A stretch of 64,000 bases of DNA from Colletotrichum lupini (Eukaryota > Ascomycota > Sordariomycetes > Glomerellales > Glomerellaceae), in assembly GCF_023278565.1 (NCBI RefSeq), contig NC_064675.1, positions 248,001 to 312,000 of the forward strand, written 5' to 3'. Position numbers and translations under genes: made by a program. Each line of letters begins with the position of its first letter. Within the stretch, counting starts at the first letter, position 1. Shown here piece after piece: positions 24,024 through 36,176 of the stretch. The notes below the pieces were generated by a model. The model did no database searches, was not told the DNA's origin, and saw nothing but the letters and a program-made list of their open reading frames with translations.

Positions 24024-25179
24024 ATGTCGCACAGAGAAGCAAATCGGAACCTCCTGAGCCTCAAGGGCATCCTACACTCGGACGAAGGTCCCGTCGGCGA
24101 CGAACCCAACTTCCGATCTCTGCGAGACGGCCGTAGGTATATCACTGCGAGAGATGCTGACGGCATTAGAGACGTGACACTTGTTGGCTTTCCTCAACTC
24201 GATGCTACCCGGGAAGAGAAGCTTGCGATTCTCGCAGCGGACTTGGTAAAGCCCACCAAAGAGGCTTCTCCTGTAAGTTCAACCTACCCGTCCTCCCCGA
24301 GTTCATGAATGAGATGCTGACACACGGTGGGTATAGAAAACGATTGTAAGGTATCTCGACTTCCTCCCAAAAGACAAGGTCTTCATCGTCGAGAGACTTT
24401 CCATGCAGGGATTATGGCGATCCGCGAGAGGTACTACACAAGACCATATAGTCCTCAACGTAGCTTGGGACCTCCTCCTTGCCCTCGCCTACCTCCACGC
24501 AACAGGGACTGCACACGGAGACGTTCGCCTCCATAACGTATTCCCCTTCCCCTCAGAAGACTCGTCGCGCGTTCGCTTCAAGCTCTCCGGACACGGCCTC
24601 GTTCCAGAAGTCCTGAGCCACAACTTACGCAACGACTGCTACACGGCCCCTGAGCTACGCTGTCCAGGCAAGTATTACGGCTTCAGCGCCAACACAAAGC
24701 CGACGTTCGAATCCGACATTTGGATGCTGGGCATGGCCCTCTGGCACTGTCACCGATTCGGCGTTTACTACGACGGCCGCGGATCCGCGAGGGAACGGTG
24801 GGAATCGGATAGGCTGATCCAGCCTGACCTGACCGATGGCGCAAAATTGGGCATTCACCCACTGGCTCCCCGGGGCCGTGGCTGTGAGCCTTCGCCTCAC
24901 CGATTCGTCGAGGACCTGCTTCATAAGATGCTCACTCCAGATCCTAAGCGGCGATGGACTGCTGCGGACTTGCTGGAGCAGATGAAGATGCAGAAGAATT
25001 ACACGCCCGCGGAAGGTGATATGAAGCGGGACCTGGCCGATCTTCAGGCCGCTCTGAAAGGTGAGAAATATGACACGTTTAGAAGGATGGCGGCCACGTT
25101 GAGAGAGGCTTCGCGCAGATCTTGGACGAGGTTGGGAGGATGGATGTTCTTGCTCGCTTTCTTCTTGGTAATCCTGTGA
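24024..25179 (+). CDS. Protein-kinase-fold protein with degenerate active site and C-terminal membrane anchor
   Basis: Two exons, 24024-24272 and 24337-25179, with a 64-nt intron (GTAAGT...TATAG); product 363 aa. The kinase C-lobe is clear: YLHATGTAHGDVRLHNVF (about residues 135-152) matches the catalytic-loop helix and keeps Asp145 and Asn150, TAPEL (186-190) matches the APE motif, then SDIWMLGMALWHC matches the DxW segment, and PDPKRRWTAADLL the RxxA end. Missing or altered: no Gly-rich loop, no VAIK-type lysine (the beta-3 position reads DVTLVGF), HRD is HGD, and the metal-binding DFG is replaced by SGHG (167-170). This argues for a pseudokinase. The last 16-18 residues (GWMFLLAFFLVIL) are a hydrophobic segment ending at the stop, after a basic stretch, as in tail-anchored membrane proteins. 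Substrate or partner cannot be told. The gene stands alone beside the desert. Confidence 0.75.
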
Positions 25180-27921
25180 GGGGGTACTTTCAGGAAGATA
25201 GATGTTTCCTTGCTAGTACTCAGGACTTTAGAGTGACTCTGTATTGTGCTCTAAACTTGCTTGGAATTTTTGGCGTACGGGATATTAGAAGAGACGAATA
25301 AAACTCTCTCGCTAAGCTGTTATGATATTATTCCTTTTCAGACGTCCATGACCAGCCACATCTCTCAGTCGTAGTGTGTATTTTATCACTTGAACAAAGG
25401 GCCAGCCAGATGCATGGCATATTGGTCAAGTATCTGCGTCGCCAGAATCCAGCTATGATAAATGAACAACTGGCTGCTTAGCTGTCCACGACAGATGAGC
25501 CGAGACTTCCTGCGCCGAGCGCCAGTCACAAACATGATCACGTCTGGTTTCATGCTGCCTTATGATGGCAGACTCTCACAAGGTCATTACTGAGATAGTA
25601 TGGTTAGTCTTTGGTGATGAAGGTTCTAACAACATCTCAGTATCAATAAGATGAAATAATATATCACGAGTCTCGCATGAGTAGATGCTCTAAGCTATCT
25701 CATTACAAAGAAAGTCAAAAGCTCTCATATACCCTAGGTCGCGCATACGAGCCACGGTAGCCACGGGTTGTGTAAGAAAACAGAATAAAAAAGCCTTCCT
25801 TGCGCTCGTCAGTGAAGTCATCCTGTACAACACCCCGAAGCTGTTCACGGGATTGGAGGGCCGCTGAGAGGGAGATGACTTCAGTCTCGGCTTCGTGAGG
25901 AGGATGACAGGCTAGGCTCAAACTCTGTTGCCAAGCCGGCCTGCTTGTCAACACAAATCTCTAAAGATGCAAGATGAAAGTCATTTGCAAGAGACCATGA
26001 TTATACCGGAACCAGTTCTCTACTGGATTCTTTGCTAGCTGATCTCATGACGTACCCTATTAGATATCGAGGACCTAACAACCAAACGTATTCATCGGCA
26101 CATTCTACTTTGAGGCATGCTACAACCATCACCATCAAACTCGTATTACCGAACCTCAAGTCTTCCCCCATAAGAAACCCGTCGCTTTAGACCATACCTG
26201 CGTGTCGTCACACCCGTAGGCCTCAATACGCATTGGCCAATCGCTGAACATCACGTCGCAAGCACGCGTAGACTAGCCCGCCTCTAAAACCTCACCCACT
26301 TCGTCATTCGCCCATCTCCTGTTCTGTCTCACACAGATCTAACACAATCTAAACGGCCAACACACCCTCCAATAGACGGCAATGAGGTTCCAGGCCTTGC
26401 CTTCACTCACTTTCCAAAATCCCAAGACTCCATTGTCCACCTGTCGGGACGTTCCTCTCCCGACTCAAGTCGTAATGCAGATGTCCATCGAATCCCCAGA
26501 TTGCCACCTACCAGAAGTAACGTACGGCTCTTTATCCGAGGCAATAACTCAATCGATCAATCGCTTGATCGGAGGCAAAAGAGAGCCACAGAAACAGAGC
26601 CTCCTCTCGACAAGCAGGCAAACGATTGGCCGAGGGAACCGTCAAAAGGGTGAGGGCGAAGAGCAAAGGGAATCCCTATGCCACTCTCTTCCAAACCACC
26701 CGCGTGGTCCTCTGTGCATCAGAGTTCCGGGGATCGAACCCGAGCCAAGGAAAGCTTGTCACGCTCTTCCCTGTCTGTCTGCACACAACCACACAACGTC
26801 CAAGTAATATCACAACCACACCACGGGTTCCCGGTCTGACAAGAAGTCTTCCATATCTTCTCCTCACATTGTTATCGGATCCTTTCCCCCGCAAGATTGC
26901 GAACGTTTGACCATCTGCCCTCTTGTCATACAACTCACATTTATCGCGCGGTATCGAGTGAACTAACTTGCTTACTTTCATCGAATGCGCCTCTCGGTCA
27001 TCCTCCAAGCCCTCACCGACTCTCAGACCATCCGATAAAACCTCCCTCTCACCCAAATCCTTTGCGCTCCGTCCTCCCATAAATCTCACCCATCACCCAT
27101 CAAACCACGTCTATTTCCATCCGACCCTATCAACAAGTCAATACCTAACCCGTCCCTCCGTTCGTCTTCTGCCTTTCTCCCCCCCAAAGTTCTTGACTCG
27201 CCCGTCTCTCTTCCCCTCCCCTCCATCCCACAAGAAAGATCCCTGTGTTGACGGCATCGTCCCGAGCCAGCCGTAGACCGGACTTGTTTCTAACCTATCT
27301 GCTGCTCCTCCTCCCACACGCTGCGCAAGTTACCCAAGCCGTACGTCTGCCGCAGAAAGAGAATTACGCACAGCCGCCGTCGGCGCTGTCCTTGCAGTAG
27401 GCTTTTACTACGCATACAGTCGGAAAAACTCGCTGCGCTTCTCTCTCTCCCTCTGCGTGATCAACCCACTAAGAAACCCAAAGGCTCGCGCCAGGTTCCC
27501 ACTCAAGACCGACGTGCCGGGTTGACCCTCGCTCGGACGATCCCAACTCCTCAGAGTTCGGGCTCTGATACCGGGGGAAGAAGCCCAACGAGCCGTCTCC
27601 CAAAGTTTCATTTGCTTTTCGCACCGCCTACTAGCCTCTAGATACGGGCTCATTGTCATTTACATTCATTAATCCTCGCCCTCATTCTCCTCTTAGTGGT
27701 CTCATTTCCCCTTTTACCTCGACCTCCGGTCCAAGTAATCTTCTGTTACAGGTTTCCTGTCACCGAGCTTTCTCTTCAAACCACCAAAGAACCTGTCTCA
27801 CTTGGATAGGCCGGTCTCGTTGACGGCGTCAACACACCCGAGACATCTCACAACAACACGAATACCTACCTAGCTCTCATCTCTAAACGACGCACACACT
27901 GCTGTTCACATATCACCGCGC
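25180..27921. other. Intergenic region and leader of the Arg/Ser-rich membrane-protein gene
   Basis: No supportable gene. Open frames at 25715-25954 (-) and 26382-26807 (+) lack family character. On the minus strand around 26723-26742 a T-arm/B-box-like element (GGTTCGATCCCCGG) is present without the rest of a tRNA. The final kilobase is pyrimidine-rich, consistent with a long promoter or 5' UTR for the gene at 27922. Confidence 0.45.
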
Positions 27922-28704
27922 ATGTCTCAGTCTAACAGCAGCCACCGCAGTCGCGCCCTCATAAACACAACCCGGTCGAGAAACACAACCATGGCCCGGA
28001 CGCGGCGCTCCTACTCCCCATCCTCCCGCTCGCGCTCCTCCTCCGCGGGACCCCGCGATCACCACAAGAAACCCGGCATAAAAACCGCAGCCGTCTTCAT
28101 CGCCGCCATTGCCGTCGCCTCCCTCGCCGTCCACAAGCTCTGGCCGCGCGGCATAATTCACTCAGAAAAGGAGCACTGGGAACACTCGCCACCACCAGGT
28201 GGCCGCCGGTCCCGCAGGCGCAACGCCATACGGGACCGCCACAATGGGTATATCGACTACGACGACCACAACGTCTGGGACCGCAACGACTACCCCCGCG
28301 ACGGACGGAGGCTGTCCGAGAGGGAGTACCACCCTCCCCGTAGCCGCGGCGGCAGACGGTCGCGCGGCTATGGAAGTGAGAGCGAAGGGGACTCGTATTA
28401 CTCTGATGACTACCTCCCGTCTCCGAGCGAGCGCTTCGAAAGACGAGGTAGAATCGAAGGGGATAGCCGAGGGCGATCGCGTGGAGTCGGCGCGGAGGGG
28501 GAGAATGAGATGGTGAGATATGAGAAGCAGTCAAACAGGTCAGAAGCTGCCGGGAGTCGATTCGTGGAGGAGCGTCTACCAAGGCCGCGATACAATGAAG
28601 CCGTGGAGGATTGGAGCCGGCGCGGTGATCAACGATTTCCTTCACCACCCCGCCAGCCAGAGTACGTGGATCGAAGGTCCCGGCGGAGGTCTGATTACTA
28701 TTAG
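27922..28704 (+). CDS. Arg/Ser-rich single-pass membrane protein, hypothetical
   Basis: Single-exon gene, 260 aa. Residues 1-50 are Ser/Arg-rich (RTRRSYSPSSRSRSSS), followed by one strong transmembrane segment (about 54-74, IKTAAVFIAAIAVASLAV). A long hydrophilic tail is dominated by Arg, Ser, Asp, Tyr and Gly (RRSRRRNAIRDRHNGY, SDDYLPSPSERFERRG) and ends RRSRRRSDYY. There is no signal peptide ahead of the membrane segment, so it is probably a signal-anchor protein. I know no function. Similar Arg-rich proteins are encoded at 59598, 61261 and 62558. The ATG is the first in a frame open for 260 codons; no intron is needed. Confidence 0.7.
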   Translation: MSQSNSSHRSRALINTTRSRNTTMARTRRSYSPSSRSRSSSAGPRDHHKKPGIKTAAVFIAAIAVASLAVHKLWPRGIIHSEKEHWEHSPPPGGRRSRRRNAIRDRHNGYIDYDDHNVWDRNDYPRDGRRLSEREYHPPRSRGGRRSRGYGSESEGDSYYSDDYLPSPSERFERRGRIEGDSRGRSRGVGAEGENEMVRYEKQSNRSEAAGSRFVEERLPRPRYNEAVEDWSRRGDQRFPSPPRQPEYVDRRSRRRSDYY

Positions 28705-28944
28705 CCGTTTGAATTCATGCGGATGTGAGTCGACGGCATCACAGTCGCAACCTTTGGAGCAGCCGGTGAAATAAAGCCAAGTAAGATGAATGGCTACGAT
28801 GACATGCTATTTGGCCATACTATTTAAGCCGGATTTCCTGCCAGTTTCCACACCATTCCGTTGTACTCCTTCACCTGCGCCAAATCGCCCTTTCTTCCTT
28901 TATACTCTCGCTTCTCCCAAATGCAATGCACTCATTATGTTCAT

Positions 28945-31900
28945 CTATTCCTCGGCGGTCGATACAACAGCGTTGTTTGCTTCCACGGGAGGTTCCACAG
29001 AAGGTTCACTTTCGGCGGCTGGACTTGGCGGTTGCTCCATCAAGCTCATGGCCTCATCCACGGCAGCTTGCCAGCCTTCTCCTGCAGTTCTCATGACCAG
29101 AGGAGTGCTGATTTCTGCGGCAAAATAGTTCTCCTTGCGCATGTTGCCGCGCGCGACACCCTCCAATGCCGAATAGGCGGCACGAGTACTACGCATTCTC
29201 TTCCCTTGCCTGCCGCCTTCACTGAATAGACCACTCCGTTGCATGCGATTCTGCATGAGACGATAATCGTAGTGTATGATACTGCGCACATAGGGTGCCA
29301 CCTCAAGAGTGATCATACGCATAGTACGGTCAAAAACTGACGGCTCGAGACTGGTGGCCATCATAGCCGCTGCTTTCTCAGAGATAGCGATGGGATCGAA
29401 AGCCATGGCCATATCATAGCGGTTGATCACTGCTTCTTCTCGGGAAGGAGCGACAAAGAACTTTTTCATTTGGCGGATTGCGCTGTGCTCTTGGAAACAA
29501 TCCATATTGACTGTACTGCCGTGTCGTAGGGGTGCGGATTGGAGAAGCTGTCGAGCGGCGCATTTGAGACCGGTGGCGATAGTGGTGGCCGTGTGAGTGT
29601 AGTCAGTTTGGAATGGGGCCTCAAGTAGGCGCCGGCCTAAAATGAAGTCATCACGGGTTTTGATAGGGAGATCTGGTTGTGTGGGATCGAGAGGTTCCTG
29701 CGTATCTGTTAGCCATAGTCGCGCGATGTTGAGCGTCATTCAGACTACTCACCTGGAACTTGAGGCCAAAGTCCCCATCAGAGCAGACATCAGCCGCGCT
29801 CATGAGATCAGAGAACTCGGAGAACACGTCTAGCGCGATAGCCCTCTCGCTGGGCGAAGAAGTCATCACGCTGTCTGCCCACGAGGCCATGTCAAGTGAA
29901 TCATGCCAGTTGCTTAAATCCATTCCGAGGCCCTGCCAGCATTGGCTCACCAATTCTTCTTCAGCAGCACGCACGCTGGGAACCACTGCTCGGTCACGGC
30001 TGATCCATCCCATGCCCTCCAAGTACGTTCCCTCGCTGACTACACGCACGACATCGCCATTCTCATCTTTGTCGCAGCCTTTCGGCCATCGCGGATAGAA
30101 CCAGTCAAAGCCGCCTCGACGATCGCCAACTCCCAGCTGACACCAGTAGTTGAGCTCCATGAGAGACGCGCGAAGATCGTTACCCTTTGATTCGTAGAGG
30201 GCGCTCACGGCTGGCCGGCTAAGAGCATGACCCTCATTGGCTGCAATGAGTAGGAGTACATCGACCGCCAAGAGCGCTGGAGGGGGTGTGAAGCGGAGGA
30301 TTCCATAAAGCATGAAGCTGTGAAATGGAACCAGAGTCTCGTCGTTGCAAGTCATGACGAATGGCCTTTTGGACTGCGAGACTAAGTTGATGATGGTAGC
30401 CCAAAATTGCTTGTCCTCTTCGTAGAGAAGGTCGACCTCTTCAAGGAGGATTAACGATTGCTTTTGGCTCTGAGTCTTTGCCTTTGCGGACTTGGATGCC
30501 TCGGACGGCTGGTCGGCAGGCTGTGGTACCGCTTCTGGTTTGAGAACCGCCTTTGCCTTGAAGAACGATGTCATAGTGCCTTGCTTGCCAGATTTGATGT
30601 CCTTTGCTGTCTCGTCATCGGCGTTGTCCCCGGCATCAACCTTGCCGCCTTGACGGTTATGTTGAACAAGGTGATTCTGCGTCATGTCTCCAATCTTCTC
30701 CATGACGTCTTTGCCGTTGCGGCGACTGCTGGCATTGATCTCGAATATCTCGAAGCCGAGCTCCTTTGCTACAGCGTAGACTGCAGCCGTCTTGCCACTG
30801 CCATGAGGTCCGCTAAGGACAATTGCATTGGTCAGGCGGCTCGCATCTTTCGCAACATCGCGGCGAACTACAGTCTTCTTCGGGCCACCATGAACAGGTG
30901 TCGGTAGCCATTCATCCTCGTCGTCAGAGACCGAAGGTAGGAAATCTACTTCATCACCATCTGAAACGATGAATCCATCCATCTTGGCGCGCTTCCGCTT
31001 CTTCTTTGCCGCCGAACCCATTTTTGTACCGGAGGCGGAAGTGGAAGCACCTGTGTTGACTGATTGAACGGTTAAGGTCTGCAACCACTCCTTCAGCAAC
31101 ACGCCCTCTTCGAATTGAAGGACTTCTTCTCCGCTGATTGGTGCGTATTTATGTGCCCACGGAAGGTCCTCGCATTGCGACCTGTCATAGGCTGAGAGAT
31201 TGGTTTCGAGCATGTTGTAAAGGCGGGCCACTGAAGGATGGGGTTTCCGGTTGGACGCAGTAAGTAGCTCATCATCACTGTCTGCACTCGAAGTCACTGG
31301 CAGAACAGATTTAAGCTCTCGCTTGATCCTTTGCCGAAGCTTGCGACCGCTTTCAAAGTGCTTCTCGGGAAGGCGGAGCTCCGCGGGTGGCGGCTCATAG
31401 TCCTCTGCGGCCTCCTGGACTGACTTCTTGATGCTCAGAGTGTTTAGCGATTTGGCAAGCTGATCTATGACAGATTCACCAGGGTAGATGTGTGTAGTTT
31501 GCCCCTTAGATTTCCGGGACGAAACCGGGGCGTCTTTTGCAACTGGGAGACGCTCTTCTTCGGGAAGAAGCCCCCGTACGTGTGCCATCCCCTGGGTCGG
31601 CCATGCGGGTTGGCAGGCGCCTGGAACTTTGAGGCCCATAGATCGGACACCGAATTGTGGAAGCTGAATCTTGCCAGCTATTGGGGCTAGCCGCTGCTTT
31701 CTGGGAGAGCATGGGGTGGATGAGAATATGGTGGCTCTAGGCGGTTTGGGAGCGGCGGAAGGCGCGTCCACCAACTTTACAGCCTTCTTGGCATTGCCCA
31801 GAAACAGAGGATGAGTGTCCTTCGTTTTTGATTTGTCCTGGTCCTGCTTGGAGACCCTCGCACGAGGCCCTCGGGGGGTCGTTTTCGTTGGAGTCGTGAG

Positions 31901-32704
31901 GATCTGCTCAATCTTTGAGCCTATGCGTTCGCGGGACGCCACATCAATTCCATACTTGATGGTTACGATACGGGTGGGTTTGGCCAGTGACTTGGATGCC
32001 TTTGCGCCTTTGAATGTTTCTGCAGGGCTTATTTTGGGCTTCGGAGGCGAGCCAATTGTGCCGGTCTTTGGATTGAATTTGAGCACTTTGGTAGGTTTTT
32101 TGGGTTCCTCTCCAGCAACAGGAGCTGCATTCGTCGCGTTCAAAGTCGTATCTGAAGGGTTATCAATGATGTTCAAAAGAGAAACAGGAGCCTGGTTTAG
32201 TGGAAGGGCAGCTACATCGGGCTGTATCGGTGCGGGATCGGGCGTTTGTGGGACTTCGTTGGCAAGCGAGGTCGTCGGCACGCTGTTGACCTGGGAGAAG
32301 TGGCTCGTAATATCAACAGATGGGATGTTTGGCTTCTTTCTGGGCCGCCCTCTTTTCTTCCCAGAACTTGGAGGGTTGCCGGCACCGGTCTTTTGCCTCT
32401 TGCGACCTTGTTCATCCTCGCCTATGTCCGATGACGCTGGCTCAACGTCGCTGGATGGTTGCTGAGATGCACGTGCTTGCTTTCGAGATCGAACGGGCTT
32501 GCTTTTCAAAGGTGTGCTGTTGACAGACTGAGGTTGGTCGTCGGTACTCGAATCGGTTCTCGGTGCGTCGGCGGTCTTCCCAGGGACGAAGAATGGGTGA
32601 AGCTTCGAGGCGTGGGAGGCGTCCAGCCCATCTGGGGCCATGTTGGCTACAAGGAGAGTTCCCATGAGATCGTGCGATGCTATTATGGAAGTACGTTTTA
32701 GCAT
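28945..32704 (-). CDS. elg1: Elg1/ATAD5-type RFC-like AAA+ protein (PCNA unloader)
   Basis: Large subunit of the alternative clamp loader that, with Rfc2-5, removes PCNA from chromatin after replication. Two exons, 32704-29753 and 29697-28945, with a 55-nt intron (GTGAGT...CAG); product 1,234 aa. The N-terminal 600 residues are disordered and basic, with an AT-hook-like KKRGRPRKK (116-124). The AAA+ core has Walker A GPHGSGKT (632-639), then FEINASSRRNGKDV, and Walker B LILLEEVDLLYEED (751-764). The MTCNDE that follows is typical of the family. Between the Walker motifs lies QGTMTSFF (708-715), a textbook PIP-box pattern. ATG 32641 (CAACATGG context, MAPDGLDAS) has a much better Kozak match than ATG 32704 and may be the true start. 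It is divergent from utp8. Confidence 0.9.
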
Positions 32705-33438
32705 GCAGTTATGGCAACATCAGTAGAGCAATGGAGGCGTATTTGTTATATGCACAGGAGACTTGAGAACTTACGCCAGAGCCGTCGCGCCTTTAGACTA
32801 CGTCAGCGGGCATGCAACTGATCAGGAATTGATGAGTGACGAAAGATGTTTGCGATCCAGATTGGATGAAGTACCAATGCCCAGAAGTTTGGCACCGTCT
32901 ATTATATAAAACAGGACATGACAGAGACTTCCTCCGAAGTTCAATATGGTAGCGCAAATCGATGGGTGCGAGAAGTCGAGGTGGGTGGGTTGTCTAAGGA
33001 TCGAGTGCACCAGTCGCGTGAGTCGCGTCTTCGAATCGCCGGGGGCAGCAGTGGGCGTGTAGCGCGACGTCCATTACACACTCAAGATCCCGGACCCACC
33101 AGCATTCCTTATCGTCTCTTATCTCATATCTTATCTAATCGATAGAAAAGTGCGGTCCGCAGATTATCCGACGATGTTGGTTTTGGGAATCGAGCGCACG
33201 GCCTTCCTTGGTGTATCCTCGCACCTAAGGACAGTGCGAAGCCATTGTCAGGTCGACTTTTGCACCCCACTACAGCAGAGTCCTCCGACTTTTTTTTTTT
33301 CTTTCGGTATCGCGACCTTCACTTACACAGCCAGGTTTTCGAGGTTGGGAAGAGCCATTGCCGTCGCACCCCGACCTGAGACCAGCCAAATCTCAAATAA
33401 CAGTGTCTCCGTAGGCTAAGGCTTTGAGAAGATACAAG
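32705..33438. promoter_or_regulatory. Divergent promoter region between elg1 and utp8
   Basis: A 734-bp spacer between two divergent genes. It contains the tandem AGTCGCGTG/AGTCGCGTC pair (33012-33029), a TATATAAAA-like word near 32902-32908, a GATAAGA-like tract near 33110-33135 and a T10 run near 33291. The minus strand also shows a possible donor (GGC then GTAAGTTC, around 32774) that could belong to a 5' intron of elg1. Confidence 0.5.
33012..33029. promoter_or_regulatory. Tandem MCB-like boxes (AGTCGCGTG AGTCGCGTC)
   Basis: Two adjacent 9-mers differing at the last base. They read ACGCGAC on the other strand, matching the ACGCG core bound by MBF (Mbp1/Swi6-type) factors. They sit about 310 nt upstream of the elg1 ATG and 410 nt upstream of the utp8 ATG. 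The same octamer TCGCGTCT recurs upstream of dpb11 and rad5. Binding is inferred. Confidence 0.4.
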
Positions 33439-36176
33439 ATGGCTCCCACTTTCCGCATCCACCGGCCAGACGTTTTGGCATCGCTGCCGCGTCCCCTCGA
33501 CCATACCAAGGGCCAGTACCACATTGGCGAAGTTTACACACAAAAGCCCGGATCCAAGAAGAGGAAGAGACTGGAAGTTGTTGTTGGCGTGGACGGAGAA
33601 GCAGCCAACATTTACCATGTAAGTAGCTGTATCGGGGGACCTCCTCAATACAGCGTCTAACAGTTGCTTAGGTGCCCTCGTCCGGTCTGCGAACATCGTA
33701 CCCGATTCCGCCTCAAGAGTCCTTCACTTGCGCGCCGCACTCGATCCGATTCCAGGGAGAAGGCTCAAGCGGTCGCAACAACTACACATACCTCTCCACA
33801 AGAGACACTACCGGCGCAAAGGTTACCCTCTGCCGCGATGTGATCGACACGACTGGCAAGACAAACTCTGCTAGCACGTCTCAGCGAGTGCGCCATAAGT
33901 CCCCAATCATGCATCTGTTTACCTCCGCCGCCGTCGATACCACCATTCTCAGCGAAAACCAGTCTGACAAGGGCCATGTTGTTGCTCTGTGCAAGGACGG
34001 CCAGGTCTTGTGCCTGGACGGCGAGGCATTGGAGCAAAAATGGAGCACATCGTCATACAGCCTCTGCAAAGATCTGCTTCCTGCAACCGTCTCGAACTAC
34101 GAGGTGGAGTTCTCTCTACACGCTGCGGCATCGGATGTCTTGAATGGACTGTTTCAGGGCAGACAGGACGCCTTTGGCTCTTTCGGACGCCAGATCGACT
34201 CCAAGACCTTCAACCCCGACGTCCTTGCCTTTGTCGCACGCACCACCGGCGAAGGAATCACCTCAAGATTCCTCATCATCTTCGGTATCATTCCTACGGC
34301 GCCTTCGCAGCCGCTGGTTCAACTCCACGTCACGCCCTTGCCTTCGCAAGACGAAGTCGGCGCCGAATCGGCCACATATCAGCTCCATACCCAGTCAGGA
34401 AAGCTGCTTCAGCTTTACGGTTCGGTCCTCCGAACGTACGATCTGACGAGCGCCGTGCCCAAGTTGCAAGGCAGTCTGCCTCTGCCGGATTTGACTTCTT
34501 TCCTTCAACTTTCAGAGCACTCGGTTCTGTGCCTATCAAAAACCTCCGCTAGCATGATGAACCCTACCTTCCACTCGATCCAGGCTTCGACAGCAGTCGA
34601 GTTCCCCGAGGCCACGGAGCAGCAGAAGCCAACGCTCGTGACTTTCCTGTCAAAGCTCGACATGGCGGTAGCGGTTGTCGGCAACACTCTGGTCTCCATA
34701 CAGATTGAGCGCCCCAAGTCTCATAACAAGGAAGGCCTTCTCATCGATTCCATCGGCAGAGGTCTGCCGAGGTCTGACCGTGTGCCAGCAAGCCTTCCCA
34801 AGGCTGGCAACGAAACCTTTGAAAACTACCTCCCAGGAACACTGTCTGACGAATATGTCAAGGAGTCTCTGGCTGATGTCGTGAGAGCGGATGGGTTTAT
34901 GCAGGCACAAGACTGGAAGTCATTCGAAGCCCTGCTTGCGCAAAGATTCGGGGTCGCAGTGCAACAGGAGGTGGTCTCTAATGAACTCCAGACGCCAACC
35001 TGGAAGTGGCTGGCTGAATCAGAAGCGTACCCTGCCGTTGACCGCAGGTGGGTGCTCTATGCCATCAGCAGAGTCTTCTCGATGGAAATTCAGAGCCCCG
35101 AATCGGCCATCCTTCGATGCAACCTGCCCGCAAGCAACGTCTTGATCTACCTCGTTGCTGCTGGCCACCTCACGAATGCCAACATGTGTGCGGCCTTCAA
35201 GAGTGAGCTTGCCGAGGTGGCACCCAAGGATTCGGTCATTGACAAGCTGGTTCAGAATCTCGTCGCAATGAACCCTGCCATGGAGCTGCTCCTCAGCTAT
35301 GTCACGGCAACCAAGCTCGGCGAGAAGGATTTGCTGGTGGTGGTTCGCGCTATCATGCAGACCCTCAACATGAAGCCGCCGCAAGAGCTGCTTGCGCTGA
35401 CGGAAACCGAGCAAGAAGAGGACGTGGCGATGGAGATTGAAAAGACGGAACAAACGCTGGAAATGGCCGAGGTGGCCGTGTATCACATGGACGACGACCG
35501 CAACCTCCGCGAACGAGCTCTCACAACAGCATTCGAGAAGCTCGCAAGCTACTCGTCCATCGCGACGGTGCTCGCCCTCCGCGAGACCCTCAGCCCGACG
35601 GAGATTCTGTCACTCATCGACACTCTACGCACACAACTCTACCGCGGCGCCTGGACATCACGGTACTTTGACATGACAGACATGGACAAGGACGAGGCCG
35701 CGGGAACACCACCGGATGGCACCATTTCTCTCATTGCAGAACTCATTTCCCGCTGCATTGATTCCATCGGCCTCAGTGGATGGCTTACAAATGGAGCGTC
35801 CTCCGTTGGCGGCCGTGCGGACGCGCTTGAATTCATTACCAACCTGAGCAACGAAGTCAGCGCGGCCCTGACCGGTTTGCACGAGACAGTCCTTCTGGAC
35901 GGCTACGTTGGCGAAGCGGTTCAGTACGGCCGAACAGCAAAGACGGGATCATCAGCCAACGCGGCTGCTTCCGCGCGCGCTGGGGCCCTCGCTAAGCCGG
36001 TCTCCCTTGACGTGGAACTCTCGACTCGCTTGCCTCTGGGCCTCGTGTCCAAGCAGCATGTGTCTAATCAAAAGATCGTTTCGGGCGGCGAGGTGCTCGA
36101 GAGGAGCTCGCGTGAGAGAGGACACCTGCTGAGTCAGAAGGTCAAGGCGTACTCACTGGAAAGGATCTCCATTTGA
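33439..36176 (+). CDS. utp8: Utp8-like small-subunit processome / t-UTP protein
   Basis: Probable nucleolar component of the t-UTP subcomplex, which couples rDNA transcription to early 18S rRNA processing. Two exons, 33439-33618 and 33672-36176, with a 53-nt intron (GTAAGT...TTAG); product 894 aa. The N-terminus resembles the Utp8 family: a short start, a basic KKRKRLEVVVGVDGEAANIYH, then TSYPIPPQESFTCAPHS (about 69-85), followed by a long beta-rich half that would form a propeller (VVALCKDGQVLCLDG, LLQLYGSVLRTYDL). The C-terminal half is mostly helical, with an acidic patch near 637-657 (ETEQEEDVAMEIEKTE). The assignment rests on overall architecture and the N-terminal motif, not on a catalytic signature. 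It is divergent from elg1. Confidence 0.7.

Noticed and set aside
25715..25954. 80-codon minus-strand ORF between the kinase-like gene and the Arg/Ser-rich membrane-protein gene
   Set aside because: It has no domain or motif, its composition looks random, and there are no splice signals that would extend it.
26660..26780. tRNA gene on the minus strand suggested by GGTTCGATCCCCGG
   Set aside because: Only the T-arm is present. I could not pair an acceptor stem with the 3' segment AACTCTG or find a D-arm, anticodon arm or A-box upstream, even allowing an intron.
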